Source of the DNA: Manis javanica
Taxonomy: Eukaryota > Chordata > Mammalia > Pholidota > Manidae
Direction: 5' to 3'
DNA length: 64,000 nucleotides
Assembly: GCF_040802235.1 (NCBI RefSeq)
Contig: NC_133172.1
Coordinates: 30,275,738-30,339,737 of the forward strand
The notes under the pieces were generated by a model. That model saw only the letters and a program-made list of their open reading frames with translations. It ran no database searches and had not been told where the DNA came from. A program made the position numbers and the translations under genes. This document shows positions 36,773 through 48,469 of the stretch, piece by piece. Numbering within the stretch: the stretch's first letter is position 1; each line of letters starts with the position of its first letter.

Positions 36773-36995
36773 CTGTGGGCGGAGAGCGCGCCTCGGACCC
36801 CGGTCCCGGCTCAAAAGCGCTCCGTCGCCGCCACCAACCCCCGCCACCGCGGGCAGCGCCACGGCCTCTTCTCCGCGCCGACTTGGACAGGACACCCTAG
36901 GCCGCCGCCGCTCGAGCGCGCCCCGCAACGGCCGCTCCGGCTACTCCCTAGCCGCCGCCGCCGCCGCCGCCGCCGTCGTCGCCGCCGTTTCGCGC
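36773..36995 (-). other. SIAH1: SIAH1 non-coding first exon (TSS approximate)
   Basis: On the minus strand a perfect donor CAG|GTAAGT ends an exon at 36773 (GT at 36772-36771). Its upstream limit is inferred: a TATA-like element at 37027-37022 would place initiation near 36995, just ahead of a CGG repeat. Splicing to the acceptor before 8893 gives a 5' UTR joined two bases ahead of the SIAH1 ATG, with an intron of 27,879 bp. The exon carries no SIAH1 coding sequence, so this transcript makes the standard 282-residue protein. Confidence 0.75.
36951..36987 (-). repeat. GCC/CGG trinucleotide repeat at the SIAH1 5' UTR
   Basis: Eight GCC units are followed by two GTC and two GCC units on the plus strand, thus CGG-type in the SIAH1 transcript. 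Tracts like this are length-variable in mammals and can affect transcription or translation when transcribed. Confidence 0.85.
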
Positions 36996-37350
36996 GTCCT
37001 CGAGCCCGCCGCGCGCCCCCGCTAAATACCACACACTGCGGCGGCCGCCATGAGGAGGCGCGGCACCGCGCGCCGGCAGGCTGGAAGGGGCGGGGCTTCC
37101 TGCGGGCGCGCAGGCGCAGGGGCGTTCGTACGGCCGGCGGCACCCCGCGCTGCCGAGGTTGGCGTTTAGCGCTCCGGCTCTTCGGTTACCGTTGGTGCGA
37201 GTGCACACACCTCTTGCCCAACAAACTCTGGTACTTCACGCTCTTGCCCGCAACCGGCCCTACCTGGGGAGAAACGGGATTGCCTGCTGCGCCAGGGACC
37301 CCTTGACACGCGCATCCCGCGGGGCTCTGTTCCTCGGGTCAAGGGGTCGT

Positions 37351-38334
37351 CCTGCGCCGCCGCCCCGCTATTTACAGACCCTCCTAGTGTGTGTGCGGGT
37401 TTCACAGCGCCTCCCCCCGCCCTTCCCAACTCCAATCTTAACCCAAGAGAAAGAAACCGGCTACCTTGGCCGCTGATCGACCGGGGCCCCCACCCCGAAA
37501 GAAGTCCAAGTCCCTCCCTTGGGTCCGAGCCGCTCTTCAGCAAAAGCCGGACGAGTTTCAAGGGCTTGTTTTAGCCGGTAAGTGGGTGGTGGGAAGCCCC
37601 TTTTTCTCTTGTCCTTACTCATCTGGAAGCTCAAGGGGACTGTTTTCTTTAAATAAAACAATAAAAAGAAAATGTCATCCACAATTCTTTGATGGGTACA
37701 ATGTATGTATATGAGCAAACACCAGTGTGAGACATTTACATACTGATTGGATTTCCAGGTAAGATCCTCCATAAAAATTCTCTGTGAAAACAAAAAAGGT
37801 ACTTATTATATGAGCTATTAGAAACCATCAGGAGTAGTGTCTGCATTATTTCCAAGCTCCCACCAATAGGAAATCTTTCTCGATGAGAAGTTTTCTAGCA
37901 AGCACTCCGCTGAGAACACACAAAAGTTGCTGCTCCAAAGCCAAAGGGACGGAAAGTTAGGTACTAATGCAAGCTGTCAATTTCCAGCTTCTTTCAATAA
38001 ATTTGTAGACTGTGTTGATTATTCTACTTCTGTTCTCAACCTAGTACTTCGCTTATTGTGGCTGCTCTCTTCCTCTGGGGCCATTAGCACATCAGAACAG
38101 TGTTTTTTGAAATAGGGAAAGTAAAAAGTCACGTGTTCTTAACCACAAACTGTGTGCTGATAATGTACTACTAAATTGCTGGTCCCCAAAGCCCATAAGT
38201 TAGTAGAGGAACTTGGGTGAATTATATATGTCCGTGCAGTTTTTGATGGGGTTGTTCTTTTCTTAAGAAATACAGAGGGATTTCAATACCTTGTCTCATA
38301 CTCCGTGCTTGGTCATGCATGTAGCTTAGCTTGT
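37351..38334. other. Upstream flank of SIAH1, possible divergent transcript
   Basis: Intergenic. A plus-strand donor-like sequence CCG|GTAAGT (exon end 37577) follows the island, which would suit a divergent non-coding RNA, but no downstream exon could be identified. Otherwise nothing was recognised. Confidence 0.3.
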
Positions 38335-39175
38335 GAGGAAGACATTCACTCATTCATTTGACCAATGCCAGGCACAGTGCTAGGTTCTGGGAAGAGAGCC
38401 ACTAGCCCTGCACTCATTGAATATATACAGTCTAGCATGGGACACAAACATATCACTACAACAGTGAAAAATGTTACAAAAAATGGTTCATAATCCTAAG
38501 AAGGTATATAATAGGCTAAATATAGTGACTGAGCAAAGAACCAAGAATTAGAAGAACTTAGGTTGCAGGTGAGTGGGAAGTAGACAAGTAAGGGGGAAAG
38601 CATTTCAGAGGAAGGCCTTGTGTGGAAAGAAACCCACCTTCCAGGAACTGAAAAAAACCTCCAATGTGATTTTCTCCCTCTGGAGGGAACTAGGACAGAC
38701 CTGGGAGAGTACAAGGCACAGGGAAGAGGTGGAGATGATGCTGAAGTTGATGGGGTTCAGAGTGCTGGGTTTTGTGGACCAAGGTAACTGGCAATCCTTT
38801 CCAGGCTGGTAAGACCAAGAAAGGATTCACTGTGGAATAAAGTTGGATTGGGCTTTGGCTAAAGGATAGGAATTTTTCAGAGGGAGATGGAAAGGCTTTC
38901 CAAACTGAGGTAACGTGAAGAGACAATCACAAAAGAGAATGGTTGTGTCCAAGACTGAATGTGATAGTGAGGTAGGGTTTGGCTGAGGAGACTGGCCAAA
39001 ATGATCAAAGGCTGACAAGGGAGAACACTTAACGTCTAACGCAAGAAACGGAGGCTTGAATCAGGGAGGTAGCAAAGGACATGTTGAGGAGAGTATTGGA
39101 GAGAAATGGAGTAGGATCTGGAGTGGAATCAGTTGGATTTAGCGGGGGTGGGATGTGAAGAAGGAGAAGAGCTGA
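38335..39175 (-). mobile_element. L2 LINE (reverse)
   Basis: It starts at the reversed L2 tail (ATTCACTCATTCATTTGACC, CCAGGCACAGTGCTAGGTTC) and follows reversed L2 ORF wording such as GGAAGGCCTTGTGTGG, TTTGTGGACCAAGGTAACTG and CAGTTGGATTTAGC. Diverged. Confidence 0.7.
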
Positions 39176-39199
39176 GGCTAATGATAATGCCATAAATAT

Positions 39200-39425
39200 A
39201 GTAGAAATGGTATTAACTACCATTTTTAAGCGTCTACTCTGTACCAGGCACATGTATTACCACATCAGTCCTCACAAAACCTTCATGAAAACCATTACTA
39301 TCCCCCTTTGATTTATGAGGCAGCTGAGGCACAAAGAGGTCAAATAAGTTGCTTAAGGTCACACGGCTGCTAAATGGTAGAATCAGGATTCAAACCCAAG
39401 CCCTGCTTCATTGCCCTGCACTACA
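39200..39425 (-). mobile_element. MIR SINE
   Basis: Reverse MIR: AAGCGTCTACTCTGTACCAG, CCCTTTGATTTATGAGGCAG, GCTTAAGGTCACACGGCTGC and AGGATTCAAACCCAAGCCCT. Confidence 0.85.
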
Positions 39426-41389
39426 GCCTGTTCTAGCTTGGCAAATGGTGATAGGCAGAGTGAGGGAGGAAAGGTTTTAGAGTCATCACGTGTGAAGTGC
39501 CTGGAGTACATGCAAAAAGCAAATGGAAATAGGGGCCCAGAACTCAGAAAGGAAGTTGCAGGTCACTCCCTCAGCTTGTGTGCTCCATGCTGTCAGATTC
39601 TCTGGAGTCAGAGAGAATGGAAGCCTAGTAGGTGAACTAATGAGGAAAGCTAAGAAGATTCTTTACAGGGGCCATTTGAAGTTTGTCAATTTTAATTCAA
39701 TTAAGGCAAAACTAGACATTAAAGATAGAATATAGGACATATTTTTAAAGATATAAGCTAGATCTGAACAAGCTGAGTAAAAAACAAGGGAGATATGATG
39801 CAAATACATGGTATATACAAAAGTGTAGATGGACTTAACATATAGTGGCATCCTACCAGGATTAGATTCTAAGCTCTGCCCATAAGAAAAAAATAAGTAT
39901 AATCAAAATTACCCTTTAAAGTCCTTTGAACTGCCCATGAATTACAGAATACACTGTTTTGTTTATATAATCCCATACCGGTATATATGTATAAATAAAT
40001 GCCCATCATATGATAAAATTTACTGATGCAAAATACAATTTTACAATATTCCTTATTACACTATTTAAAATGCAGTTTTCTTCTCATGTATTTTTTGGGG
40101 GGGTTATAATGCCTCTGCATATAGGAAGGTCAATAGAGTTCAGTCTTGCTCCAGTTTGGAGGTGAATTCTCCATTTTCACAAGTGCTGTGCTAGGAATAG
40201 CCATGAGACCCTGTACTGGGTGGTAAAGGATACAGGTGTCACTTTCTGGCCATAAATGGGTGAGATGTCACTGTTGCCTGCTCCCCAGAACCTCTTGGCC
40301 TCTCTGCAGACAGTATAGTGGACATTGACTGAAGAGAACTCACGAATGTGGCAATTAAAATTCCAAACATCCTGTTTTGCCAAAATCAAATTTTGGCCCA
40401 CTCCTATCCCCATCTAGAAATGACAATACCTCATTTAGCCCACTGCTGACAGTCAGGGAGTCATCTTACAGACTGGTGGATTCTTTTAAGCAGCAGGGGT
40501 GCCCAGAACAGAGTGTTCCCTGGAGACACCACACTCAGGTCAGTCTCAAAGTGTTGGAGCTTTTATGTCAGCCACTCAAAAGTAACCTCTGCCTCTGGAA
40601 TTCTCGAACTTGCTTTTCTTGGCTTGGCTCATGCCTGCTCTCTTCTAGAGTTAAAATTGCTTCTTCCTTCTCACCTTCCTTTTTATACAAAACTAATCTC
40701 ACTTGATTAATTTCATCTCCACTATCTTAACTAGATTTAGGAGAGGCTCAGTCTGACTTCGTTCATTCCTACCTAAAATATGAATGGCTGATAGGTATGG
40801 TAGGACATGAAATTCACTACTATAAATTTTAAACAAGTTTGAAGGAGAACAGCCCCACTGTGAAGTAACTACTAATCCTTTTCTGAAAAGGGAGGCAACT
40901 TTGCTTCCAGGACAGTTAATCTATAGAAAAGCATTTTGTAAACTGTAAAGCCAACCCAAATAGTGCTTTATTTGATGGGATTTCAGGATGAATGCCAAAT
41001 ATTCTCAGGGCATGTGAGAAAATTATTTCAGGGCTCCTAGTCTAATTATTTCGGCCTTCCTGGTCAAATCACATCAAATGCAATTTCATCCACTCCAATG
41101 GCATATAAAGTGCTTGTCCCAAAGCTAACCCACAGTAAATGCTCCAGGGATAGTGACTACTTTCCTCTGTCCTAATTATAAATAAAGCATGTACAGATAA
41201 TACTATTTATATTTGGGATCTTATATGAATTCTTAGTAACTTGATACTTAATATAGGTTAGGTACCAAGTCATTGGCATCTTCTCAAAAACAACTATTCT
41301 TTCCATCATGCCTGGTAACTTTTTACCAAGAGATGAAGCAAGAAACAAGTGGAATAAGTAGAAAGTGTTTTTGACTTAAAGCATTGGTT
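39426..41389. other. Intergenic, unassigned
   Basis: No gene, RNA or nameable repeat is supported. Confidence 0.35.
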
Positions 41390-41397
41390 CATGATTT

Positions 41398-41680
41398 TTA
41401 TTTTATTTTTTTTAATTTAAGTATATCATTAATATACAATCTTATGTTGGTTTCAAATACATCACAGTAGTTCAACAGTCCCTGTGAACAACTTAGATTG
41501 TGATTGCAAATTACTGTGCCCTTTATTCCCCTCGTCCTCCTCACCCCTCCACCTTGGTGACCACTAGTCCCTTCTCAGTGTCTGTGAGTCTGATGCTATT
41601 TTGTTGCTTCTGTTTTGCTTTGGTTTTATACTCCACAAATAAGTGAAAGCATATGGTATTTGTCTTTCTCTGCCTAGGTC
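41398..41680 (-). mobile_element. L1 3' UTR fragment with short target duplication
   Basis: Reverse L1 3' end: a T-rich tail, AAGTATATCATTAATATACA, TGTCTGTGAGTCTGATGCTA and ATACTCCACAAATAAGTGAA. CATGATTT occurs at 41390-41397 and 41681-41688, an apparent 8-bp duplication. Severely 5' truncated. Confidence 0.85.
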
Positions 41681-41689
41681 CATGATTTC

Positions 41690-43555
41690 TAACAATTGAA
41701 CCATGTTTAATATTAGACATCACTATTTCTTTCACATGGGAATTCCCTAAAAATAATACATATGCACACATTCTTTTCCTATTCTACATTCTCTTATGTG
41801 ACTATTTTTAAACTGTGCCATAAATTAAGAGCACCCAGACAGATGTGGCTGGTCATATCTTTGGCAAATCAGTGTACTTAATTTAAGAACCATGGATTCA
41901 AATTCTACATATATAATAGATATATAATATAATAATTGTATACAAATTATATATATATTTATTAGCATATATATCAGATATGTAAAATTCTAAACTCCTT
42001 ATAGACCCTCCAATATAACAATTCAATCCTATAGTAACTTTCCAAATATGCCCCCAATCTCAAAGCCTTAGCCCCACTTAGCATGACCCCTCACCTCCCA
42101 GTCACTAGTGCCCCTTTCCCAAAGCCCAAGTCCTGTCTTTGTTAAGTTCTTGCTGTGCTGCTGCTCTAATTAGTAGCTTTTTGTATGGGTCTCTGCAGCC
42201 CCTGAATTTTTGGAAGGCCCATTTCTCCTATTTCTCTTCTATCAAGCCTCTACTAGTTCACTGACTCATTTGATGAATGTGTTAGTGCTTTTAAGACACA
42301 CTGACTGTCCTCTATATAGTCAAAGCAAGTTGTCCTTTGCATGCATTACACACAGTCCCAGATAAGACTGTCGAAGTTGGCAAACCAGTTAAGACAGTAC
42401 AGATGATTTCCAAGTGTGTAATGTTAATACAATGTTTTACAATAGACTAGTTCGCAAGACCAAACACATCACTCCTGGACCACTGATGGGCTGTGTTTGT
42501 TTCTAGACAATCACAGATGTCTCTTGCCCAGCAAACTACTGCTATCTCCTCTTATGTTAGACCATTAATAACATTTATTATTCAGATTACATGGATAGAT
42601 CTGAAGACATATTAGCATTCCCTTCCAAACTTAGCTCTGCTGCTAGCCAAACAGAGAGCTTTTCTTGGCCTGAAACTGGGAGGCACTCCTCCCTCCCAAA
42701 CAGATTCCTATCAGCTTTGCAAAGGAAAGCAGGTCCCCAACATGTCAGACATGCCTGAAGCAGAGCAGAAACAATGTTTCTTTATCAGACACACCTGTTG
42801 CCATTCACTCACTGTCAGGTTAATGAAGGTATTAAACAGCATCCAAAGCAAATTCTGCCAAACACAATGAGAAGAAATTGAAGATACAGCATGAACATCC
42901 AAAAACGTGCCTGGGACTAACTGCAGAAAATTCCCGAAAGCCCAAATGATCAGAAAATACATAAGCTAACAGCTGTTTTTTTCCTTAAATTTAATCTATT
43001 TCTTTAGGAAAAAAGTTATGTGTGCTAGACACTACATTTTGCAAGAAGCTAGAAAATCATTTAGGTTTTTATGTACCTGGCAGTCAAGGTTGATGATTTT
43101 AACTACAATTACTTTCTAAATGTCAGTCTTAAATCAATGAAATGCAGTTAGCATCTGTCCAGTGCTTTTGATATAATCTCTGGCCCACCCCAACTCCCTC
43201 CCCCACTTTGCCCTCAATACACACACACTCATTTCCATGGATCCAAATCTTTATTGTCATCAGAGTTTAGCCTTTTAAAAAACTTTACGTTGAGCTCCAG
43301 CTATGTGCTAAGGGGTCTACCAAGCCCTTTGAAGGCAAGGGTTGTGACACATTCAGCATGGCATCCCTATCGAGGCCTAGCACAGTGTGGTGCATAAAGA
43401 GCCCTCAACAATTTTGTTATGCAAACAAAGAAATATTAGAGAAGGACTCTGTCTCTAAATACTCTGGCTGTCTATGGAATCTACTTACAGTTTTTCTGCT
43501 TGAAATATATTTTCATTCCTTGTTTGTTAACAGATCTTTGTTCTTTCTTCCTTGG
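41690..43555. other. Intergenic, unassigned, with AT-rich tract
   Basis: An almost pure A/T stretch lies at about 41905-41970. The rest is unique-looking, and nothing coding is supported. Confidence 0.4.
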
Positions 43556-43559
43556 AAGA

Positions 43560-43765
43560 GCTAGCATTTATTGAATTTCTAACATGCTTAAATTTACAGA
43601 TTACCTAATGTAAAACTAAAACCATGTATGATGGGTGGGAGCGTTTTACAGATGAGGAAACTGAAACTCAGAGGTGGTAAGTAACTTTTCCAAGGGCACA
43701 TACTAATAAGTGGTATTGTGAAAGTAAATATCCTGGGCTGCCTGACTCCAAAGCCTTTGCTCTTT
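43560..43765 (-). mobile_element. MIR SINE
   Basis: Reverse MIR: AGCTAGCATTTATTGAATTT, TTACAGATGAGGAAACTGAA and GCTGCCTGACTCCAAAGCC. Confidence 0.8.
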
Positions 43766-44214
43766 GCTCTATGCCTGTGTTTTTCAGCTGAGGTACACTG
43801 ATCTAGAAGGATTTCTGCATGAATTCTTCAGAGCCCTCAAGTCTTTTATGAGAATTTTTTTTTTTCCTGCAGGGAGGAAGACACACAGAGAATTTTTTAA
43901 TCAACATTTTCACTTTACTAATTTTAAAATAATTAATAAATGTTTATGTTGTATTACCTGAACAATTACCCTACAACTATCTATGTTAATTTGAAAAATG
44001 AAGGTATATTTTCACATTTAGGATAAGTGGTGACTGCTGGAAACACTAAGGCTGCAAAGGGCTACTAGGTGAGGCCAGAGGAGGATGCAGGTGAAGACAG
44101 GGTGGAGGGAGAGGGAGCCTGATTTTCATTTGAATTTTTTTAAATCACACATATTATGTTACTTACATAATTAAAAACAAAGACAATAAAAGGTCTTTAA
44201 GGACAAAGTCTATA

Positions 44215-44760
44215 AATTCTAGGCTTGAGTACTAATTAGGAAAGTCATTTACCTTTTTGCCTCCATTTCCTTACCTCTCTATTTTTTATTAAGGTATCAT
44301 TGATATACACTCTTATGAAGATTTCACATGAAAAACACATTGTGGTTACTACCTTCACCCATATTATCAAGTCCCACCCATACCCCAATGAAGTCACTGT
44401 CCATCAGCGTAGTAAGATGCCACAGAGTCACTACTTGTCTTTTCTGTGCTATACCGTCTTCCCTGTGACCCACACACACACCATGTGTACTAATCATAAT
44501 ACCCCTCAATCCCCTTCTCCCTCCCCACCCGCCCTCTCCCCAACCCCTTCCCTTTGGTAACTGATAGTCCCTTCCTGGAGTCTGTAAGTCTGCTGCGGTT
44601 TTGTGCCTTCAGTTTTGCTTCGTTGTTATATTCCACAAATGTTTCCTCATTTATATTAACAAACCTCTCTTCTAGGGTGATTGTGAAGATTTAATGAGTT
44701 AATCCATGTAGAAAACTTGTAACTGGGCGTGGCTTGAGTAGACAGGAAAAAACAGAGGAG
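44215..44760 (+). mobile_element. MIR SINE split by an L1 insertion
   Basis: Left half: AGTCATTTACCTTTTTGCCT CCATTTCCTTACCTCTCT. Right half from 44663: TCTAGGGTGATTGTGAAGAT TTAATGAGTTAATCCATGTA. Together they read as one forward MIR broken at 44280. Confidence 0.7.
44281..44662 (-). mobile_element. L1 3' UTR fragment inserted in a MIR
   Basis: Reverse L1 3' end of the family found elsewhere in the window (TATCATTGATATACACTCTT, TCACTGTCCATCAGCGTAGT, GATAGTCCCTTCCTGGAGTC). ACCTCTCT flanks it (44273-44280 and 44663-44670). The last about 20 bases before the right repeat do not follow L1 and may be a 5'-junction filler. Confidence 0.8.
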
Positions 44761-44774
44761 GGCTGGGAGATGAG

Positions 44775-45255
44775 ACTGTGGCAGATAGAATAACTCCCCC
44801 CACAAAACATCTAAAACCTGATCCTTAGAACTGTTGAGTATGTATCCTTACATGGCAAAAAGGACTTTGCTGATGGGATTGCTTTAAGGATTTTGAGATG
44901 AGATTATCCTGGACTGTCCTGGCAGGTCCAATGTAATCACAAAGGTTAAGAAGGAAAGATGGAACCCGGGGGAGTCAGAGAAGAGGAAATGTGAGAAGGG
45001 AAGCCAAAGTTGGGATGATACTGAGAGAGAGCCATACATCAGGGCAGGCAGGCAGCCTCCAGAAAGCTGAAAAGTCAAGCCAACAGATTCCCTCCTGGAG
45101 CCCCCAGAAGGAACCAGCCCTGTCAACACCTTGACATTAGCCCAGTGAGACTGGTTTCAGATTCTGGCATCCAGAACTGTAAAATAAGACACTTGTGTTG
45201 TTTTAAGCCGTTAAGTTTGCAGCAGTTTGTATGGCAGCTATAGGAAACTAGTACG
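44775..45255 (+). mobile_element. MLT1-type LTR (ERVL-MaLR)
   Basis: The tail is diagnostic: TTGTGTTGTTTTAAGCCGTT AAGTTTGCAGCAGTTTGTAT and GGCAGCTATAGGAAACTAGT. The body includes TTTGCTGATGGGATTGCTTT and AGAACTGTAAAATAAGACAC. It looks like a solo LTR, and no internal region was seen. Confidence 0.8.
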
Positions 45256-45259
45256 GACA

Positions 45260-46565
45260 CAAAAGGAAGTCCTCAGTCAATATAGATTGAAAGAGCAGTG
45301 GGAGTCCACTGAGGATGTTGCCCTTCCAAACACTATGGATCATCTGGAAACACAGCAAAAATGTTCCTAGGCAAATCTGCCAACAGAGCGAAGGCAGAAG
45401 GATGTCTGCCTTGGTTAGTTACGTGAAGATGGAAGAGACCATCAAAGCTCACTGAGCTGTGTTTACACGCATACGAGCTCACAGCCTTTTAGTCCCTTGA
45501 CCTTATTGAAAGAAAGTGCCTGTCTGCTGATATTTTAGTGAAACTGTCCCTACACATTCGATGGTTTATTCTCAGTAACTGTCGCTTTGAATATCAATAA
45601 GAAACAGCTTCTGGAAGTTCATTTCTTAATCAACAGAAAAATTGATAAACCCAGCTGACCTCTCAGCAAGTGTATTCACAGACACATTTCTCTTCTTTTT
45701 TGTTCTTTCTTTCAATAAAAATGTAGCTCTCAAAGATATCCTGAAAAAAGCACTCAGGCTTACAACATTACAGCTTTAATGGGCCAACAATTCTATTTTT
45801 TCTCTATTACACAGGACAATAATTCTTAACAGCTTAAATTTTCAAAGCACTTCACAAGCATTTAATTAATTCTCTCCATTGCCAGAGAGAAGGAAACTGA
45901 TACTCAAGTATTTCACCCTGACATCCTTTACTTTGGCAAGACTTCCGCTGGTTTTGAAAACGTTTGTGTACCACGAGGCTATTTGGGCCACCGTTGCTTA
46001 ATCTGTCCTCCTTACCCAATGAAACGTGGTAATCGGAGCAGTTTAAATTGCCCTCTCATCAGGGTTAGATGGGACAAGGGATGCTGCTTTGGGCCTGCAA
46101 GAGAAATGGCAGTGATTCCCTCAAAGAAATGACAAAGCCTGTCTGTACTGAACTTGCGAGATGTGGCTCGTGATTAAGGCTGTTGCCAATTGCTTCAGAG
46201 CCTGATTCACTTCGCGGAACTGGGGCATGATGTGTATCGTGAGGCCCTTCCCAGACCACCGCTCTCCTGAGGCCTGGAGAGAATCAGCAGTTGAATCTCA
46301 CCTGCTCTTTCCTTAGCCTCTCAGATGCATGAGAAGTTCTAGGAAGCTCTTGTTTTCTCTCTATTCATACACTTCTGCCAAAGGTTTCACCAATAGAGAT
46401 GAGTTATGCAACCTTGCAGAGCAAACCGGACTCTGGCAGCCCTGCCCACACATGCAGTCTTTCCCCTCCTCAGCCTCCCAACAAGTCCACTCTACTTACT
46501 AGAATTTTGGCCAGCTAATCTCTTCCACTCCATTATGTCGTGGCCAGAATACTGTCAAATCTTTT
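45260..46565. other. Intergenic, mostly unassigned; possible MIR at 45835-45915
   Basis: A short MIR-like piece (CAAAGCACTTCACAAGCATT TAATTAATTCTC, then GAGAAGGAAACTGATACTCA) is embedded. The rest is unique-looking and of higher complexity than most of the window, so it may contain conserved non-coding sequence. Confidence 0.35.
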
Positions 46566-46569
46566 TCAA

Positions 46570-46895
46570 TTAAAGGAAACAAAATTCAAAAAATGCTTTC
46601 TGAATACCTGCTATGTACCAGGCACTACAGGATCTTAGCTGGATAAGGTCCTAGACCTCGAGAACCTTGGTTTTAAGTAAGATAATTAGCCAAATCACTC
46701 TAATACAACAATGGAGTGACCAACAAGCTATTATTGAGGGAAGAAGGCACGAAGAGAAGGGACAATGCCATTTGTGGGGAGAGAAAGGAATAATTGCAGA
46801 GTTTTTTAACAGAGGTGGTACTTAGTGTGGCCTTTAAACAGTATGATTTTAATGAGTGTAATGGGAAGATGTTATATCATGGTATAATAAGAAAT
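46570..46895 (-). mobile_element. L2 LINE fragment (reverse)
   Basis: Reversed L2 tail wording ACCTGCTATGTACCAGGCAC is followed by degraded L2 body (GGTGGTACTTAGTGTGGCC). Confidence 0.55.
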
Positions 46896-46904
46896 ACATA
46901 TTTG

Positions 46905-47345
46905 GTCTTCATCCCTGGCAGAAGCTCCTGTGTTACAGATCCTTCTTCCTCTTACTCTACATACCTCTCCATCTGGCTGTTCTTTTGTATCCTTTATAAT
47001 ATCCTTTATAATAAACTGGTAATGGTAAGTAAAGCACTTTCCTAAGTTCTGAGAGCTGTTTTAGCAAATTATCAGCCCTGAAAGAGGGGGGTTGTGGAAA
47101 CCTCCAATTTTGTAGCCAAGTCAGATATGAGTGTGGATACTTTGATGAACAATCCTAGCAACAGGCATCTGAAGTGAGGGCATCCTTGTGGGATGAAGCC
47201 CTTAAACCTATGGAGTCTGATGCTGGCTCCAGGTAGTGGCAGAATTGAATTGAACTGTAGGACACCCAGCTGGTGTCTGGAAAGTTGAACTGGTTGTTGA
47301 TGTGGAAAAATCTCATACATTTGGTGTCAGAAGTATTGTGAATAA
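46905..47345 (+). mobile_element. LTR retrotransposon fragment, family undetermined
   Basis: Characteristic phrases are ACATACCTCTCCATCTGGCT, TTGTATCCTTTATAATATCC, AATAAACTGGTAATGGTAAG, GGACACCCAGCTGGTGTCTG and CATTTGGTGTCAGAAGTATT. I associate these with LTR sequences of old mammalian endogenous retroviruses. No coding capacity. Confidence 0.6.
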
Positions 47346-47475
47346 AAATAACTCAGAGAGGGTATTCCAGATGGAGGGACTGGAGAATGTGGAGGACCTG
47401 TGTGGGGAAACAGAAGCCCAGTTTGGCTGGGCCCTGGAGGAGATACAGTTGAACAGCTAGGTTGAACCAGATTGT
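47346..47475 (-). mobile_element. L2 LINE fragment (reverse)
   Basis: Reversed L2: GGGTATTCCAGATGGAGGGA and GATTGTAGAGCTTTATGGGC. Confidence 0.55.
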
Positions 47476-47637
47476 AGAGCTTTATGGGCAATAAACATTG
47501 ATGTGTTGCATGACTTAGATTATTCTTTCACCACTGTCAGAATATTCTCCAGATTTGCTATCATCTGTACTCGTCTGTAAGTCATATTATTCTTAAATCA
47601 ATTCACTGTTTTATCCTTACATTTAATGACTTTATAC

Positions 47638-47969
47638 CAGGGGCAGCAAATATCCCCACAGACCAAATCTAACCCACCATCTGTTTGTGTAGGAACCACC
47701 AGCTAAGAATAGTTTTTGTATTTGCAAATGGTAGAAAAAAAATCAAAAGAAGATTTCATGACATGTGAAAATCATGTGAAATCCAAATTTTTGTGTCCAT
47801 TAATGTAGTTGTTTTGGACACAGCCATACCCACTCATTTATGTACAGTCTATGACTGCTTTTGTGCTATAAAAACAGAATTGAATTGTCGTGACATAAAC
47901 CATACATGGCCCACCCAGCCTAAAATGTTTACTACCTGGTCCTTTACAGAAAAAGTTGGCCAACCTCTG
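47638..47969 (+). mobile_element. hAT element of the CAGGGGTxGGCAAA family
   Basis: It begins CAGGGGCAGCAAATAT and ends AAAGTTGGCCAACCTCTG, with TGGACACAGCCATACCCACT and CAGTCTATGACTGCTTTTGT inside, the same family as 16763-16960. Unlike that copy it has an extra A-rich middle segment (47690-47790). Confidence 0.75.
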
Positions 47970-48104
47970 ATAAGGAGTATATACATTAACATAAGCATTT
48001 GGAAATTCTGTCACTCATCATAAATAAGAAGCAACTGGAACAAGTAATTTAAAAATAAAAATAACACCAGAGGCACACACTCAAGTAACACTTTGGGAAG
48101 GCAC

Positions 48105-48375
48105 TGATTTATTGAGCACCTACATTGTGAGAGGCACTTTTTGCTAAGTACTTTTATTAAGGATGATAATGACAGCAGTCACAATGCAGCTCATGTGAAT
48201 AAGGAAATGTACTTTATATATGTTATCTCATTTAATTCTCAAGACACCGTGTTGTAAATAATGCTATTCCCTTTTTGGAGATAAGAAAACACAGGCTCAT
48301 AAAGGTGAAGCAACTTGCCTAGGGTCACTTCAGCAGCAAGTGATACATTAAGGATTTCATCTCAGCTCTTGGGAT
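48105..48375 (-). mobile_element. MIR SINE (reverse)
   Basis: ACTGATTTATTGAGCACCTA, CTCATTTAATTCTCAAGACA and CTTGCCTAGGGTCACTTCAG follow the reversed MIR consensus, with an insertion in the first third. Confidence 0.75.
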
Positions 48376-48469
48376 AGTAAACCTGTTGCCAGTTAAATGT
48401 TAAAAGCACCATAATCTCACATACTGGGATGCCATGCTGAAAAGTTCCTTCCTAAGTCTGTGACCAGGA

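Larger units (their letters stand above)
36130..37350 (-). promoter_or_regulatory. SIAH1: Main SIAH1 CpG-island promoter
   Basis: This is a strong CpG island of about 1.2 kb in AT-rich surroundings. Elements visible by eye are a GC box (GGGGCGGGGC, 37087-37096), an NRF1-like palindrome (GCGCAGGCGC, 37108-37117), several YY1-type ATGGCGG cores on the minus strand (for example near 36702, 36325 and 37045), and a TATA-like TATTTA (minus strand, 37027-37022). It overlaps the non-coding SIAH1 exon that ends at 36773, which sets its direction. Long open frames on both strands here are compositional. Confidence 0.85.

Noticed and set aside
36243..37306. Long plus-strand open frames (191-294 codons) rich in Arg, Pro, Gly and Ala
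   Set aside because: They overlap each other in different frames inside a CpG island. Low stop-codon density at very high GC explains them, there is no domain, and the island is the promoter of SIAH1 on the other strand.
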